This document shows positions 33,155-41,146 of a DNA stretch of 64,000 nucleotides, piece by piece. This DNA comes from 13-2-20CM-68-14 sp046733295 (lineage in GTDB: Bacteria > Actinomycetota > Thermoleophilia > Gaiellales > Gaiellaceae). The position numbers were made by a program, and so were the translations under genes. The DNA is taken from the NCBI GenBank assembly GCA_046733295.1, contig JBKPOY010000035.1:3463-67462 (forward strand). The letters are read 5' to 3'. The stretch's first letter is position 1. Each line of letters starts with the position of its first letter. The notes under the pieces were generated by a model. The model saw only the letters and a program-made list of their open reading frames with translations. It had not been told where the DNA came from and did not search any database.

Positions 33155-34067
33155 CGGCGCGAAGACCGTCTTCCTCGTCAACCCGGCGTCCGAGAACGGC
33201 GCCACGGGACGAAGGTGGCCGGAGATCGCCAACCGCGCGGCCGCCGCCGGTCTCGTCGGCGACGCCCGTCTCTCGCAGCGTCCGGGTGAGCTGACCGAGC
33301 TCGCCCGTGGCGCGTGCGACGAGGGCGCCGAGCTGCTCATCGTCGTCGGCGGCGACGGGACGGTGAACGAGGTCGTCAACGGCGTCGCGGGACGGAACGG
33401 GATCGAGCTGGCGGTCATCCCGCGGGGGACGGGCTGGGACTTCGTGCGCACGTACGCCATTCCACGGAAGCTCGACGAGGCAATCCGGGTCGCCGCGGCC
33501 GGGCGGGCGCGCGAGATCGACCTCGGCCGCGCGAGCTATCGCTCGTGGGCCGGGGGCGAACGGGACTCGTACTTCGCGAATATCGCGAGCGCTGGCATGA
33601 GCGGCGCGATCGCGAAGCGCGCAAACGAAAGCAGCAAGGCGCTCGGCGGCAAGATCGCGTACTTCTGGTCGACGTTCGCCGTCTTCTCGCGCTGGCGGAA
33701 CTGCGACGTGGAGGTGGCGGTCGGCGACGAGACGCGGCACGGACGCATGCACGACGTGGTCGTCTCGAACGGGCGCTATTTCGGCGGCGGGATGATGATC
33801 ACGCCGGACGCGAGGCCGGACGACGGCGTCTTCGACGTCCTGCTCATCGGCGACCTCTCGAAGCGCGACCTCTTGCTGACCCTGCCGAAGACCTACAGGG
33901 GTGCGCACCTGCCCCACCCGAAGGCGGAGCTCCTACGCGGCGCCCGGGTCGTCGTCGACGCCGAGCGGCCACTCCCCGTCGAGCTCGACGGCGAGCAGCC
34001 GGGGACCACGCCGGCGCGGTTCGAGGTCGTCCCCGCCGGGCTGAGGGTGCGCGTCCCGGTCAACTAG
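33150..34067 (+). CDS. Diacylglycerol kinase / sphingosine kinase-like protein; apparent ATT start
   Basis: 305 residues if it begins at ATT 33150. The conserved DAGK catalytic start KTVFLVNPASENGATGRRW (33162 on) and the key motif LLIVVGGDGTVNEVVNG are intact, as are ELAVIPRGTGWDFVRTYAIP and the C-terminal beta half (FGGGMMITPDARPDDGVFDVLLI). The first ATG/GTG/TTG in frame is GTG 33363, in the middle of the GGDGT motif, so it cannot be the true start. An in-frame stop lies at 33108. The only good candidate is ATT overlapping the phosphorylase stop. The gene is either read from ATT by reinitiation or the sequence has an error. Likely membrane-lipid or polyprenol phosphorylation. Confidence 0.88.
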   Translation: MSGAKTVFLVNPASENGATGRRWPEIANRAAAAGLVGDARLSQRPGELTELARGACDEGAELLIVVGGDGTVNEVVNGVAGRNGIELAVIPRGTGWDFVRTYAIPRKLDEAIRVAAAGRAREIDLGRASYRSWAGGERDSYFANIASAGMSGAIAKRANESSKALGGKIAYFWSTFAVFSRWRNCDVEVAVGDETRHGRMHDVVVSNGRYFGGGMMITPDARPDDGVFDVLLIGDLSKRDLLLTLPKTYRGAHLPHPKAELLRGARVVVDAERPLPVELDGEQPGTTPARFEVVPAGLRVRVPVN

Positions 34068-34464
34068 AGCGGCGGGAGCCGCCGCCCGAGCTCGATCCAC
34101 CGCTCCCGCGGCGGCGCGTCGTGCCGCGCGAAGCCGCCGACCGCTTCGTCCCCGTCGACCGCTTGGCGGACGGCGCGCGCGCGCTACCCGACCCGCTCTT
34201 CCGCGCGGTCGTGCCACTCGAGCGCCGTGAGGACGAGCTGCGGCTGCTCGACGTGCCGGAGAGCTGGTCGACCCGACGCTCGAGCGCGTCTACCCGCCTG
34301 GTCAGATCGTCGAGGCCGCGCATCTTCTTCTGCAGCTCGTCGACACGCTCGCGAAGCGTGTTGAGGCCCTCCAGGAAGTTCTTCGCTCCGGGGAGCTCGG
34401 TAATCCTCCCGATCAGGTCCTCGCTGAGCCCCAGGAAGCCGCCGCCCTGTTTCCGTGTCGCCAT
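34060..34464 (-). CDS. Coiled-coil protein with a Ser/Arg-rich tail
   Basis: 134 residues. The N-terminus LSEDLIGRITELPGAKNFLEGLNTLRERVDELQKKMRGLDDLTRRVDALERRVDQL is one continuous amphipathic coiled coil (about 14-68). The second half is low complexity, rich in Ser, Arg, Gly and Lys. Such a layout resembles phasin or poly(3-hydroxyalkanoate) granule and nucleoid-associated small proteins, but I cannot assign it. ATG 34464 has AAAGGAA five bases upstream. It overlaps the lipid kinase 3' end by eight bases. Confidence 0.75.
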   Translation of the reverse strand: MATRKQGGGFLGLSEDLIGRITELPGAKNFLEGLNTLRERVDELQKKMRGLDDLTRRVDALERRVDQLSGTSSSRSSSSRRSSGTTARKSGSGSARAPSAKRSTGTKRSAASRGTTRRRGSGGSSSGGGSRRSS

Positions 34465-34520
34465 GAGATTCCTTTCGTCGGTTCGCCTCAGTGTTACCTG
34501 CGCACCTCCCAGGCTAGCCG

Positions 34521-35288
34521 TCAGGCCGTGATGACCACAGGTGTGCCGGCCGGCGTAATCCTGAACAGCTCCTGCGCCACGCGGTTCGGAACGTGGATGC
34601 AGCCGTTCGAGGCCGCGCGCCCGATTGTCCAGGGACGGCTGGTGCCGTGGATCGCCACTGGGCCGCCCTGAGCCCACCAGGTCAAGACATTCGAATAGGC
34701 GGAGATGCCGATGGCCGCTGGGCCGTACGGGCCGCGCGGGTCGTAGCGAAAGCTCTGGTTGACGTAGAAGTGCCCCACCGGCGTCGGCGTCGCCTGGGCG
34801 CCGATCCCCACCCGGAGCCGCAGGAGGGGCCGGCCGTCACGGTAGTAGGTCAGCCGCCGCTGCGAGAGGTCGACCGCGATCCTCGTCCGCACGCGCGCCA
34901 GCCGCACGTCGCGGGCGCGCACGTAGCCGATCATCCCGTTGGGTTTGATCGGCAGCTGCACCCGGTACCACGCCGCGCGGCAGTCGCTTCGGAGAACCGC
35001 AGCGCGGGCGCTCAGGACCGTCGGCACGCCGTTGACGTTGAAGTGGAGGAAGCGCGCGATCGGGTCGCCCGCGGGACGCCGGTACGCGCGGGCCCGCATG
35101 CGCACGACAGCTGCGTAGGCGCGGCTCTGCGACTCGAGCGGCCGCACCGCCCCCTCTCGGCATTGCTTGGGGCGCGGCTGGGGCGCCGCGCGCTCGTGCT
35201 CGGTGCCGCCGCAGCCCGCGACGCTCAGGCCGACGGCCGTGAGAGCCATCGCAACGTGTTTCCACTTTGTCGCAACTTCTTCACCCAT
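34521..35288 (-). CDS. L,D-transpeptidase lipoprotein (YkuD domain)
   Basis: Peptidoglycan cross-linking or anchoring enzyme. 255 residues; the N-terminal signal ends in the lipobox VAGC (Cys about 26), so it is a lipoprotein. A middle region of about 90 residues resembles an SH3-like or other wall-binding module. The YkuD domain (about 135-255) has VDLSQRRLTYYRDGRPLLRLRVGIG, TPTPVGHFYV and the active-site signature HGTSRPWTIGRAASNGCIHV with its catalytic Cys. ATG 35288. Confidence 0.93.
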   Translation of the reverse strand: MGEEVATKWKHVAMALTAVGLSVAGCGGTEHERAAPQPRPKQCREGAVRPLESQSRAYAAVVRMRARAYRRPAGDPIARFLHFNVNGVPTVLSARAAVLRSDCRAAWYRVQLPIKPNGMIGYVRARDVRLARVRTRIAVDLSQRRLTYYRDGRPLLRLRVGIGAQATPTPVGHFYVNQSFRYDPRGPYGPAAIGISAYSNVLTWWAQGGPVAIHGTSRPWTIGRAASNGCIHVPNRVAQELFRITPAGTPVVITA

Positions 35289-35320
35289 TGTGCGTCGTAA
35301 CTTCCGAGAGTAGAGCTACC

Positions 35321-35491
35321 GTGAGTGAAATGCCTAAGCCAATTGCTTTCCGGCTGCCGCACGAGCACAAGGCTGTGACGACGCACTTGCTGAAACAGCG
35401 CGAAGGTATCCCGTACGAAGTCGCGCGCGTGCAGTGCAGCGAGTGTCGCAGGGTGCTCGACGAGCGTCAGCTGCGTCGGGCAGCGGCCTGA
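35321..35491 (+). CDS. Small protein with a CxxC pair, function unknown
   Basis: 56 residues from GTG 35321 (or 53 from ATG 35330). The sequence MPKPIAFRLPHEHKAVTTHLLKQREG is followed by VARVQCSECRRVLDERQLRR; the CSEC pair could bind zinc, perhaps in a dimer. It lies on the opposite strand between the L,D-transpeptidase start and the sirtuin 3' end, which it overlaps by 25 bases. The ribosome site is weak. No family recognised. Confidence 0.5.
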   Translation: MSEMPKPIAFRLPHEHKAVTTHLLKQREGIPYEVARVQCSECRRVLDERQLRRAAA

Positions 35492-36228
35492 CCGAGCAGC
35501 TCGGCCGCGACAGCGCCGAGGATCTCGCCGGCGTTCCCTTCCATCTTGAGCTTCGCCCGCCGGTCGTACGGCGTCGGCCCCTTGTTGACGATCGCGACGG
35601 CTCCGCCCGAGAGGAGAGTTTCCTCCGGCAGCGCAGCGACTGGGTGCACCTCCAGCGCCGACCCGACGACGAGTAGCAGCCCGGCTCCGCGCGCAAGCTC
35701 GAAGGCGCGCTCGATCGCATCGACCGGGAGGAGCTCGCCGAAGAAGACGACGTCGGGCTTGAGGATCGCGCCGCAGCTCGTGCAGACCGGGGCGTCCGCC
35801 TCCTCGAGCATCTCGGCCACGCGCTCGCGCGGATACGCCGCCCTGCAGGCCGGGCACGATGCCGTCCGGATCGACCCGTGCACCTCGACGACTGTGCGAC
35901 TGCCGGCGCGCTCGTGCAGGACGTCGATGTTCTGCGTTACGACGGCGTCGACGAACCCCGCGCGCTCGAGCGCCGCGAGGGCGAGGTGCGCGGCGTTGGG
36001 CTCCGCGGCCGTGAGCATGGCGATCCGCGGCTTGTAGAAGCGCCACACCTTCTCCGGGTCGGCGCGAAACGCCGGCATCGACGCGTACTCGGCGGGGTCG
36101 AACTCGGCCCAGATCCCCGTCGTCGAGCGAAAGTCCGGGATGCCGCTCTCCGTCGAGACGCCCGCTCCCGTGAGGACGACACAGCTCTCGCTGTCGCGGA
36201 TCAAGCGGGCGAGAGCAGAGGCGTCCAC
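35467..36228 (-). CDS. NAD-dependent protein deacylase, sirtuin family
   Basis: 253 residues. GAGVSTESGIPDFRS and TQNID form the NAD site, the catalytic His lies in VVEVHGSIRTASC, and two Cys pairs (CPAC and CTSC) bind zinc. VVFFGE and LLLVVGSALEVHPVAALP follow. The start is GTG 36228 (MDASALARLIRDSES); the longer upstream frame overlaps the opposing thioesterase gene. Divergent from the thioesterase with 25 bases in between. Could control acyl-CoA enzymes by deacylation, which would suit the acyl-CoA genes nearby (inference). Confidence 0.92.
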   Translation of the reverse strand: MDASALARLIRDSESCVVLTGAGVSTESGIPDFRSTTGIWAEFDPAEYASMPAFRADPEKVWRFYKPRIAMLTAAEPNAAHLALAALERAGFVDAVVTQNIDVLHERAGSRTVVEVHGSIRTASCPACRAAYPRERVAEMLEEADAPVCTSCGAILKPDVVFFGELLPVDAIERAFELARGAGLLLVVGSALEVHPVAALPEETLLSGGAVAIVNKGPTPYDRRAKLKMEGNAGEILGAVAAELLGQAAARRS

Positions 36229-36253
36229 CCGCGCGATCGTAGAGAGTTCGGCC

Positions 36254-36661
36254 GTGGACTTCGGCTTCTCGACGGAGGTGAAGGTCCGGTTCGCCGAGAC
36301 CGACGCGCAGGGCATCGCCCACCACGCGATCTACCTCGTGTGGTTCGAGGTCGCGCGGATCGAGTACCTCGCTCGCTTTCGCGGCGGGTACCCGGAGCTG
36401 CAGGCTGAAGGGATCGAGGCGCTGACGCTCGACGCCCAGGTCACCTACGGGCAACCCGCCCGGTTCGACGACCTGCTCGTCATCCACGCGCGCTGCAGCG
36501 AGCTGCGCGGGGCCCGCTTCAGGTTCGTGTACGCCGTCGAGCACGACGGTCGGGAGATCGCGGCGGGCTCGACGGGGCATGCCTGCGTGAACGCCGCGAC
36601 GTTGCGGCCGACACGCGTGCCGGCGTGGCTGATCGAAGCGATCGCGAAGGTCGAAGCTTGA
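36254..36661 (+). CDS. Acyl-CoA thioesterase, 4-hydroxybenzoyl-CoA thioesterase/YbgC type
   Basis: 135-residue hotdog-fold protein. VKVRFAETDAQGIAHHAIYLVWFEVARIEYL contains the catalytic Asp (TDAQGIAHH) and the active helix; ALTLDAQVTYGQPARFDDLLVIHARCSEL and FRFVYAVEHDGREIAAGSTGHACVN are typical strands. The start is GTG 36254, with AGAGAG about nine bases before. The final codons WLIEAIAKVEA are repeated downstream in the adjacent 112-bp tandem unit. Confidence 0.9.
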   Translation: MDFGFSTEVKVRFAETDAQGIAHHAIYLVWFEVARIEYLARFRGGYPELQAEGIEALTLDAQVTYGQPARFDDLLVIHARCSELRGARFRFVYAVEHDGREIAAGSTGHACVNAATLRPTRVPAWLIEAIAKVEA

Positions 36662-36850
36662 CTCTCCATGTTTGGGGAACCTCCCGGTTCCCCAGGCCCC
36701 TCCCCTGGTCCGCTTCGCGGACAGGCGGCTTTGCCGCCGGCTGATCGAAGCGATCGCGAAGGTCGAAGCTTGACTCTCCATGTTTGGGAACCTCCCGGTT
36801 CCCCAGGCCCCTCCCCTGGTCCGCTTCGCGGACAGGCGGCTCTGCCGCCG
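36627..36850. repeat. Tandem duplication of a 112-bp unit containing the thioesterase 3' end and hairpins
   Basis: Unit 1 is 36627-36738, unit 2 is 36739-36850, nearly identical (one G missing and one T/C change in unit 2). Each unit starts with the last ten or so codons of the thioesterase and its stop. It then has four stems in series: GGGGAACC-TCCC-GGTTCCCC, CCAGG/CCTGG, GTCCGC-TTC-GCGGAC and GGCGGC-TTT-GCCGCC. The second copy ends five bases before the opposing VanW stop. Confidence 0.9.
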
Positions 36851-36854
36851 ATCC

Positions 36855-38723
36855 CTAAGGCTGGGCAGGCGTCGTCGTCGTGGTCGGCGTCGTGGTGGTC
36901 GTGGTGGTCGTCGTGGTCGGATCCTTGCGCTTCTTCCTTTTCTTCTCGGGAACGGGCTTCGGCTTGGTGCCGACGAGGACGACCTTCGGCTCGGCCCGGT
37001 AGGACGAGTACCACGTGTTGTCGTAGAGCAGCCCTCCGTTCGCGTCGTAGACGAGCCTGCGCACGCTCGTCGACCGCGACGGCTCGCCGCTCTCCTGGAC
37101 GATCGTCTGCCCCTCCGTCAGGTTCGGATCGGGCTCGTGCTCGACGGGCGGGGGCCCCGTCTCGGTCAACGGCTGGGCCCTGGAGACGACTCGCCGGTGG
37201 ACCGGCGTGCCGTACAGGCCGACGACGAGCGAGTACGAGCCCACGAACGTTCTCAGGAGGAGCCAGTGCTTGGTGTCGTTGACGAAGCGGAGGTCCGTGT
37301 CGGGGTAGTTCACCGTCGCGTCGCGCCCGAGCGGGTAGTGGCTGATGTAAAGCGCGTGGTTGGTCCGCGACGTGATCCGGAGGCCGGCCTCGTAGGCCGC
37401 ATTGAAGACGGTCGTGGAGACCTGGCAGACGCCGCCGCCGAGGCCCGTCTGCAGCTCGCCGTTGATGATCACCGGCGCCTCGCGGAAGCCTTTCTCCGCC
37501 GTGCGCGCGCCGGTCGTTCCGTTGAACGAGAAGGTCGCGCCGGGCGCGATCAGGTGGCCGTCGATCAGACGCGCGACGAGCTGGACGTTGTGGATGCGGT
37601 TCGCGTCGCCGCCGTAGATCGTCTCGTAGCTTGCGACGCGCCCGCGAATCCCGAGAGCGCGCGCCTCCTTCGTCGAGCGCTCGGGCAGGTCGGCGAAGAC
37701 GACGGCCCGCGCGACCCGGCGCTCGCGGCGCAGGGCGGCGTCGAGCAGGTTGTCAGCGGTCGCAGCGACGTCGAGCGTTCGCCCCGTCCGGGCCGGGATG
37801 ATCCCCACGGCTCCGCTCGAGGCGATCGCGAAGCCGGCGTTCCGGGCCCGCCGGTTCAGCGTGCGGCCGAGCCCGACGAAGTACCGGTTCGCGCCGCTGC
37901 CGCCGATCCTGAGCTCGGTCGACCCGTGCGTCGGCAGCACGAGCATCGAGCGCAGCTGCCAGGGAGAGAGCGTCCACCTCGCGGCGCGCCAGCGCATCTC
38001 CACGGGGCGCGAGAGGACGATCCTTGCCTTCGCGGCCGTCGCGCTGAGATCGGAGACTGTGACCGCGGGCGGAACCTCACGAATCGGCAGTGCGACCGGA
38101 CGGCGCGAGAGCCCGGCGAGAGCGGCGACCATCAGCTGGGCCGCTGCCGGCCGGTCGAGGCGCCGTCCTGCCCGCCCGGGCGTAACGACGGCGTCAAGGC
38201 CGCGGAATCGGAGCCCTGCGTCGCGGAAGGGGCGATCGATCGCGTCTTCGAAGCGCCCGAGCTCGTAGCCGAGCGCCGCGTCGTAGACGCTTGCGGGCGG
38301 CGCGACGTCCGCGCCGAAGACCCGGACACCAACCCTGCGGAACCCTCGCAGAGGGCCGAACCCGTCACCACGCCTGCGGGCGAGCTCGACTGCGGCGCCC
38401 CAGTCGGCATGGACGCCGAGCTGCGACGGCTTGATGCGCCAGCGCCGGTTGCCGGCGAGGAAGACGACGGGGACGCCCTCGAGGGCCCGCGCTTTCCGTT
38501 CCAGCAGCCCCTTCGCCGCGGCAGGCTCCATCCCACCTACGTCGACCCCGTCGACACGCACACCTGCCGCGATGCGCGCGGGCGACCCGGCGAAGACGAG
38601 CCCGAGGGCCGAAGCCCCGATCACGAGCAGCGCAGCGACGAGCGCCGTCCGCTGAACGCGGACGCGCCTGGACGTTCGCCGCCGGCGCCGGGCGCGCGGC
38701 GCGGCACGGGAATGAGCCACCAC
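36855..38723 (-). CDS. VanW family cell-wall protein with PG-binding and G5-like domains
   Basis: 622 residues. An N-terminal Arg-rich segment and membrane helix (TALVAALLVIGASALGLVF) anchor it outside. Two PG-binding_4-type modules follow (VDGVDVGGMEPAAAKGLLERKA; later VTVSDLSATAAKARIVLSRP). The VanW domain has FNGTTGARTAEKGF, GGGVCQVSTTVFNAAYEAGLRI and HALYISHYPLGRDATV. A G5-like region (EGQTIVQESGEPSRSTSVRRLVYDANG) precedes a Lys/Arg patch and a poly-Thr tail (TTTTTTTTTTPTTTTTP). The tail could carry O-glycans. Starts GTG 38723 or 38720; longer frames upstream are shadows. Confidence 0.88.
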   Translation of the reverse strand: MVAHSRAAPRARRRRRTSRRVRVQRTALVAALLVIGASALGLVFAGSPARIAAGVRVDGVDVGGMEPAAAKGLLERKARALEGVPVVFLAGNRRWRIKPSQLGVHADWGAAVELARRRGDGFGPLRGFRRVGVRVFGADVAPPASVYDAALGYELGRFEDAIDRPFRDAGLRFRGLDAVVTPGRAGRRLDRPAAAQLMVAALAGLSRRPVALPIREVPPAVTVSDLSATAAKARIVLSRPVEMRWRAARWTLSPWQLRSMLVLPTHGSTELRIGGSGANRYFVGLGRTLNRRARNAGFAIASSGAVGIIPARTGRTLDVAATADNLLDAALRRERRVARAVVFADLPERSTKEARALGIRGRVASYETIYGGDANRIHNVQLVARLIDGHLIAPGATFSFNGTTGARTAEKGFREAPVIINGELQTGLGGGVCQVSTTVFNAAYEAGLRITSRTNHALYISHYPLGRDATVNYPDTDLRFVNDTKHWLLLRTFVGSYSLVVGLYGTPVHRRVVSRAQPLTETGPPPVEHEPDPNLTEGQTIVQESGEPSRSTSVRRLVYDANGGLLYDNTWYSSYRAEPKVVLVGTKPKPVPEKKRKKRKDPTTTTTTTTTTPTTTTTPAQP

Positions 38724-38821
38724 GAGACCGAGCAGTCTAGCCGTGGGGCAGGCCGAAATCGGACGTTTTTTCGTGCGCGCGGCCCCGCCGGAGGCCCGCT
38801 TCAGCCGTCCAAGCCCGCGCC

Positions 38822-39997
38822 CTAGCCCTGGCGCGGGAGGAAGATTTCGCGCGCGATGACCAGGCGCTGGATCTGACTGGTTCCCTCGTAGATCTGGAAG
38901 AGCTTGGCGTCGCGCATCAGCTTTTCGACGGGGTACTCCTTCATGTAGCCGTAGCCGCCGAAGATCTGGACGGCGTCGGTCGTGACCTTCATCGCTGTGT
39001 CGGCAGCGAAGCGCTTCGCGTACGACGACTGGAGGGTCGCGCGCTCGCCCTGGTCGATCAGCCAGGCGGCCTGCCAGCAGAGCAAGCGCGCGGCCTCGAT
39101 CTCCGCGGCCATGTCCGCGACGAGGAAGTTGACGCCCTGGTTCATGGCGATCGGCTGGCCGAACTGCACCCTTTGCTTCGAGTACTCGACCGCGTGGTCG
39201 AACGCCGCGAGCGCGACGCCGACCGCGCCCACGGCTGTGCCCGGCCGCGTGAAGTCGAGCGTCCGCATCGCGGTCTTGAACCCTTCCCCCTCGTCGCCGA
39301 GGCGGTTGGCGGCCGGAACGCGCAGGTCCTGAAAAGCCAGGGCGGACGTGTCGGTCGCGCGCTGCCCCATCTTGTCGAGGTGCCTCTCGACGACGACCCC
39401 GTCCGCGTCGCCCGGGACGACGAATGCCGACAGGCCGCGGTGCCCGGCACCGCGGTCGGTCGAGGCGAAGACGACGAACCACGCCGCGTGGCCGGCGTTG
39501 GTGATGAACATCTTCGACCCGTTCAGCACGTACTCGTCGCCCTGGCGGACGGCGGTCGTCTGGATCGCGGAGACGTCCGAGCCGGCGCCCGGCTCGGTGA
39601 GGGCGAACGAGCAGAGAAGCGGTTCTTCGAGCAAGGGCGGCAGCCACTCGCGCTTCTGCTCCTCGCTGCCGGCGAGCAAGACGGGCAGGGAGCCGAGGAT
39701 GTTGGCCACGATCGAAGTCGCGATCCCCGAGCAGCCCCAAGAGAGCTCTTCGCCGATCAGGAGCTGATCGAGCGCCGAGAGGCCTGGGCCGCCGTACTCC
39801 TCCGGAATGTGAGGGTTCATCAGGCCCACCTCGTGCGCCTTCGCGATCACGTCGCCGGGGTGCTGCGAGCGCTCGTCGTAGTCGGCCGCGACCGGACGGA
39901 TCTCCTTCTCGGCGAATTCGCGCGCGAGCTCGCGCAGGGCCTTCTGCTCGTCGCCTAGTGCGAAGGAAACGCCGGTCACGGTGTCTGTCACGCTCAC
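38822..39997 (-). CDS. Acyl-CoA dehydrogenase
   Basis: 391 residues; FAD enzyme of fatty-acid or amino-acid-derived acyl-CoA oxidation. FALGDEQKALRELAREFAEKEIRP at the N-terminus, LTEPGAGSDVSAIQTTA and FITNAGHAAWFVVFA form the FAD site. QRVQFGQPIAMNQGVNFLVADM and QIFGGYGYMKEYPVEKLMRDAKLFQIYEGTSQIQRLVIAR contain the catalytic Glu (YEGT). I chose GTG 39997; the open frame from TTG 40015 would translate an 18-base palindrome that is more likely an operator. The gene stands alone, upstream of the VanW gene. Confidence 0.94.
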   Translation of the reverse strand: MSVTDTVTGVSFALGDEQKALRELAREFAEKEIRPVAADYDERSQHPGDVIAKAHEVGLMNPHIPEEYGGPGLSALDQLLIGEELSWGCSGIATSIVANILGSLPVLLAGSEEQKREWLPPLLEEPLLCSFALTEPGAGSDVSAIQTTAVRQGDEYVLNGSKMFITNAGHAAWFVVFASTDRGAGHRGLSAFVVPGDADGVVVERHLDKMGQRATDTSALAFQDLRVPAANRLGDEGEGFKTAMRTLDFTRPGTAVGAVGVALAAFDHAVEYSKQRVQFGQPIAMNQGVNFLVADMAAEIEAARLLCWQAAWLIDQGERATLQSSYAKRFAADTAMKVTTDAVQIFGGYGYMKEYPVEKLMRDAKLFQIYEGTSQIQRLVIAREIFLPRQG

Positions 39998-39998
39998 G

Positions 39999-40016
39999 AT
40001 TGACTCGCGAGTCAAT
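39999..40016. promoter_or_regulatory. Perfect 18-base palindrome at the acyl-CoA dehydrogenase start; TetR-type operator candidate
   Basis: ATTGACTCGCGAGTCAAT is a perfect palindrome immediately upstream of GTG 39997. On the minus strand TATATT (40019-40014) overlaps it as a possible -10 box. A repressor bound here would cover the promoter. Such sites are usual for TetR-family regulators of acyl-CoA genes. Confidence 0.65.
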
Positions 40017-40033
40017 ATAGACAGCGCTTCAGA

Positions 40034-41065
40034 TCAGGGCGAGTTGCCGCCGAACCCCGGCGTCGTCGCGGGCGGTGGCAACGGGCTCGTCGGCAGCCCG
40101 GGCGGCGGCTCCGGCGCGTTGTGCCCGCCGGGCGCGACGTCGTTCGGAGCGTCGGCGTGGAACAGCGACGCCAGGTACTGGATCTGCCTTCGCCCCGGCC
40201 CGAGCTCGAACATCCCGCCGCCGTAGAGGCCGACGCCCTCGCGCTCGGCCCAGTCGTAGAACCGGAAGAGCTCGCGGAGGTAGCCGAAGCGGGACGGCTT
40301 CGAGTTCAGCGTCCGAGGCTTGAACGCCAGCCCCTCGACGTCCGCGACCGAGCCGATCGGCGCGTCCCAGGTGATCCGGTCACGGTGTGGCTCGAGCACA
40401 GCGTCGGTCACCGGCGTCAGCGCCGGATCCTCGAGCCAGGCCTCGGGGAACCCTTCGGCGACGCGGCGGTAGAGCTCGGGATCGGGCGGTGCGGCGTCGT
40501 CCTGGCCGTAGAACGCCTTGAAGTCGGCCGTGACCACGGTCGCGATCCCCGCGAGCTCGGCAACGAGGTCCTCGCTCCAGCCGCCCGACGGGTCGAGCTT
40601 GAACCTCAATCCCGGATATGCCTCGAGCCTGCGCCGGATCGGCTTGCTCGACGGCGGATCTCCCAGCCCCGGCGAGACGACGAACTCCACCGGTCGGGGC
40701 TCACGGCCGACCGCCTCTGCGAGCGAGACGCCCGCCTGTCGCAGAGCGAGATCGAGCGCGGCGCTCTCGTATGCCCAGCGCCGGTGCGGCTCCTCGATCC
40801 CCAGCTCGTTCGAGAAGCCGTCGAGCATCCAGGTCCCGGCCAGCGGCAACACTGCTCCAGCGGCCTGCTCGCGGTCGTGGGCCTCCGTGTACCAGGTGAC
40901 ATCCTCGCCGACTCCTTCGGTGCCTCCCCCCTCGAGGTGGACGAGCGTCGTGACGCGCGTGAACCCACGGGTGACGGCCGCCTCCAGGCGCTCGAGCCGG
41001 TAGCGGTCGATCTGCAGAGGCAGGCTCGCCACGCGCTCGTAGGTGTCGGCCGCGACGCGACTCAC
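40034..41065 (-). CDS. Enolase/mandelate racemase superfamily protein
   Basis: 343 residues. The C-terminal barrel shows LRFKLDPSGGW (Lys after strand 2), TVVTADFKAFYG (metal Asp), AWLEDPA (metal Glu), ITWDAPIGSVADVEGLAFKPRTLNSKPSRFGYLREL (metal Asp and the second catalytic Lys region) and YGGGMFELGPGRRQIQYLASLFH. The N-terminal capping domain begins RLERLEAAVTRGFTRVTTLVHLEG. Only one Lys of the usual KxK pair is clear, so a muconate-cycloisomerase or o-succinylbenzoate-synthase-like reaction is possible but not proven. The tail is Pro-rich. GTG start 41065. Confidence 0.83.
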   Translation of the reverse strand: MSRVAADTYERVASLPLQIDRYRLERLEAAVTRGFTRVTTLVHLEGGGTEGVGEDVTWYTEAHDREQAAGAVLPLAGTWMLDGFSNELGIEEPHRRWAYESAALDLALRQAGVSLAEAVGREPRPVEFVVSPGLGDPPSSKPIRRRLEAYPGLRFKLDPSGGWSEDLVAELAGIATVVTADFKAFYGQDDAAPPDPELYRRVAEGFPEAWLEDPALTPVTDAVLEPHRDRITWDAPIGSVADVEGLAFKPRTLNSKPSRFGYLRELFRFYDWAEREGVGLYGGGMFELGPGRRQIQYLASLFHADAPNDVAPGGHNAPEPPPGLPTSPLPPPATTPGFGGNSP

Positions 41066-41086
41066 GCCTCGACCCTATAGAAGCGA

Positions 41087-41110
41087 AGAGCCCCGGCGTC
41101 CCGGGGCTCT
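41087..41110 (-). terminator. Intrinsic terminator-like hairpin after the secreted His/Asn protein gene
   Basis: AGAGCCCCGG (41087-41096), loop CGTC, CCGGGGCTCT (41101-41110): a perfect 10-bp stem. On the minus strand it is followed by TTCGCTTCTA, moderately T-rich. It sits 36 bases past the stop of the minus-strand gene ending at 41147. Confidence 0.65.
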
Positions 41111-41146
41111 CCTGTGACCGTCAGGCGCCCGGGTGGGCGCGTCGAC

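Noticed and set aside
36627..36850. Insertion-sequence remnant
   Set aside because: No transposase frame or terminal inverted repeats; the unit copies the adjacent gene end, so slippage duplication explains it.
36855..39740. A single 961-residue minus-strand fusion of an acyl-CoA-dehydrogenase-antisense region and VanW
   Set aside because: The extra N-terminal part is a frame shadow of the acyl-CoA dehydrogenase gene, which is itself intact in another frame; the VanW start is at 38723 or 38720.
40014..40042. Full sigma70 promoter upstream of the acyl-CoA dehydrogenase
   Set aside because: TATATT is a fair -10 on the minus strand, but the -35 position reads TCGCCC, so only the palindrome is reported.
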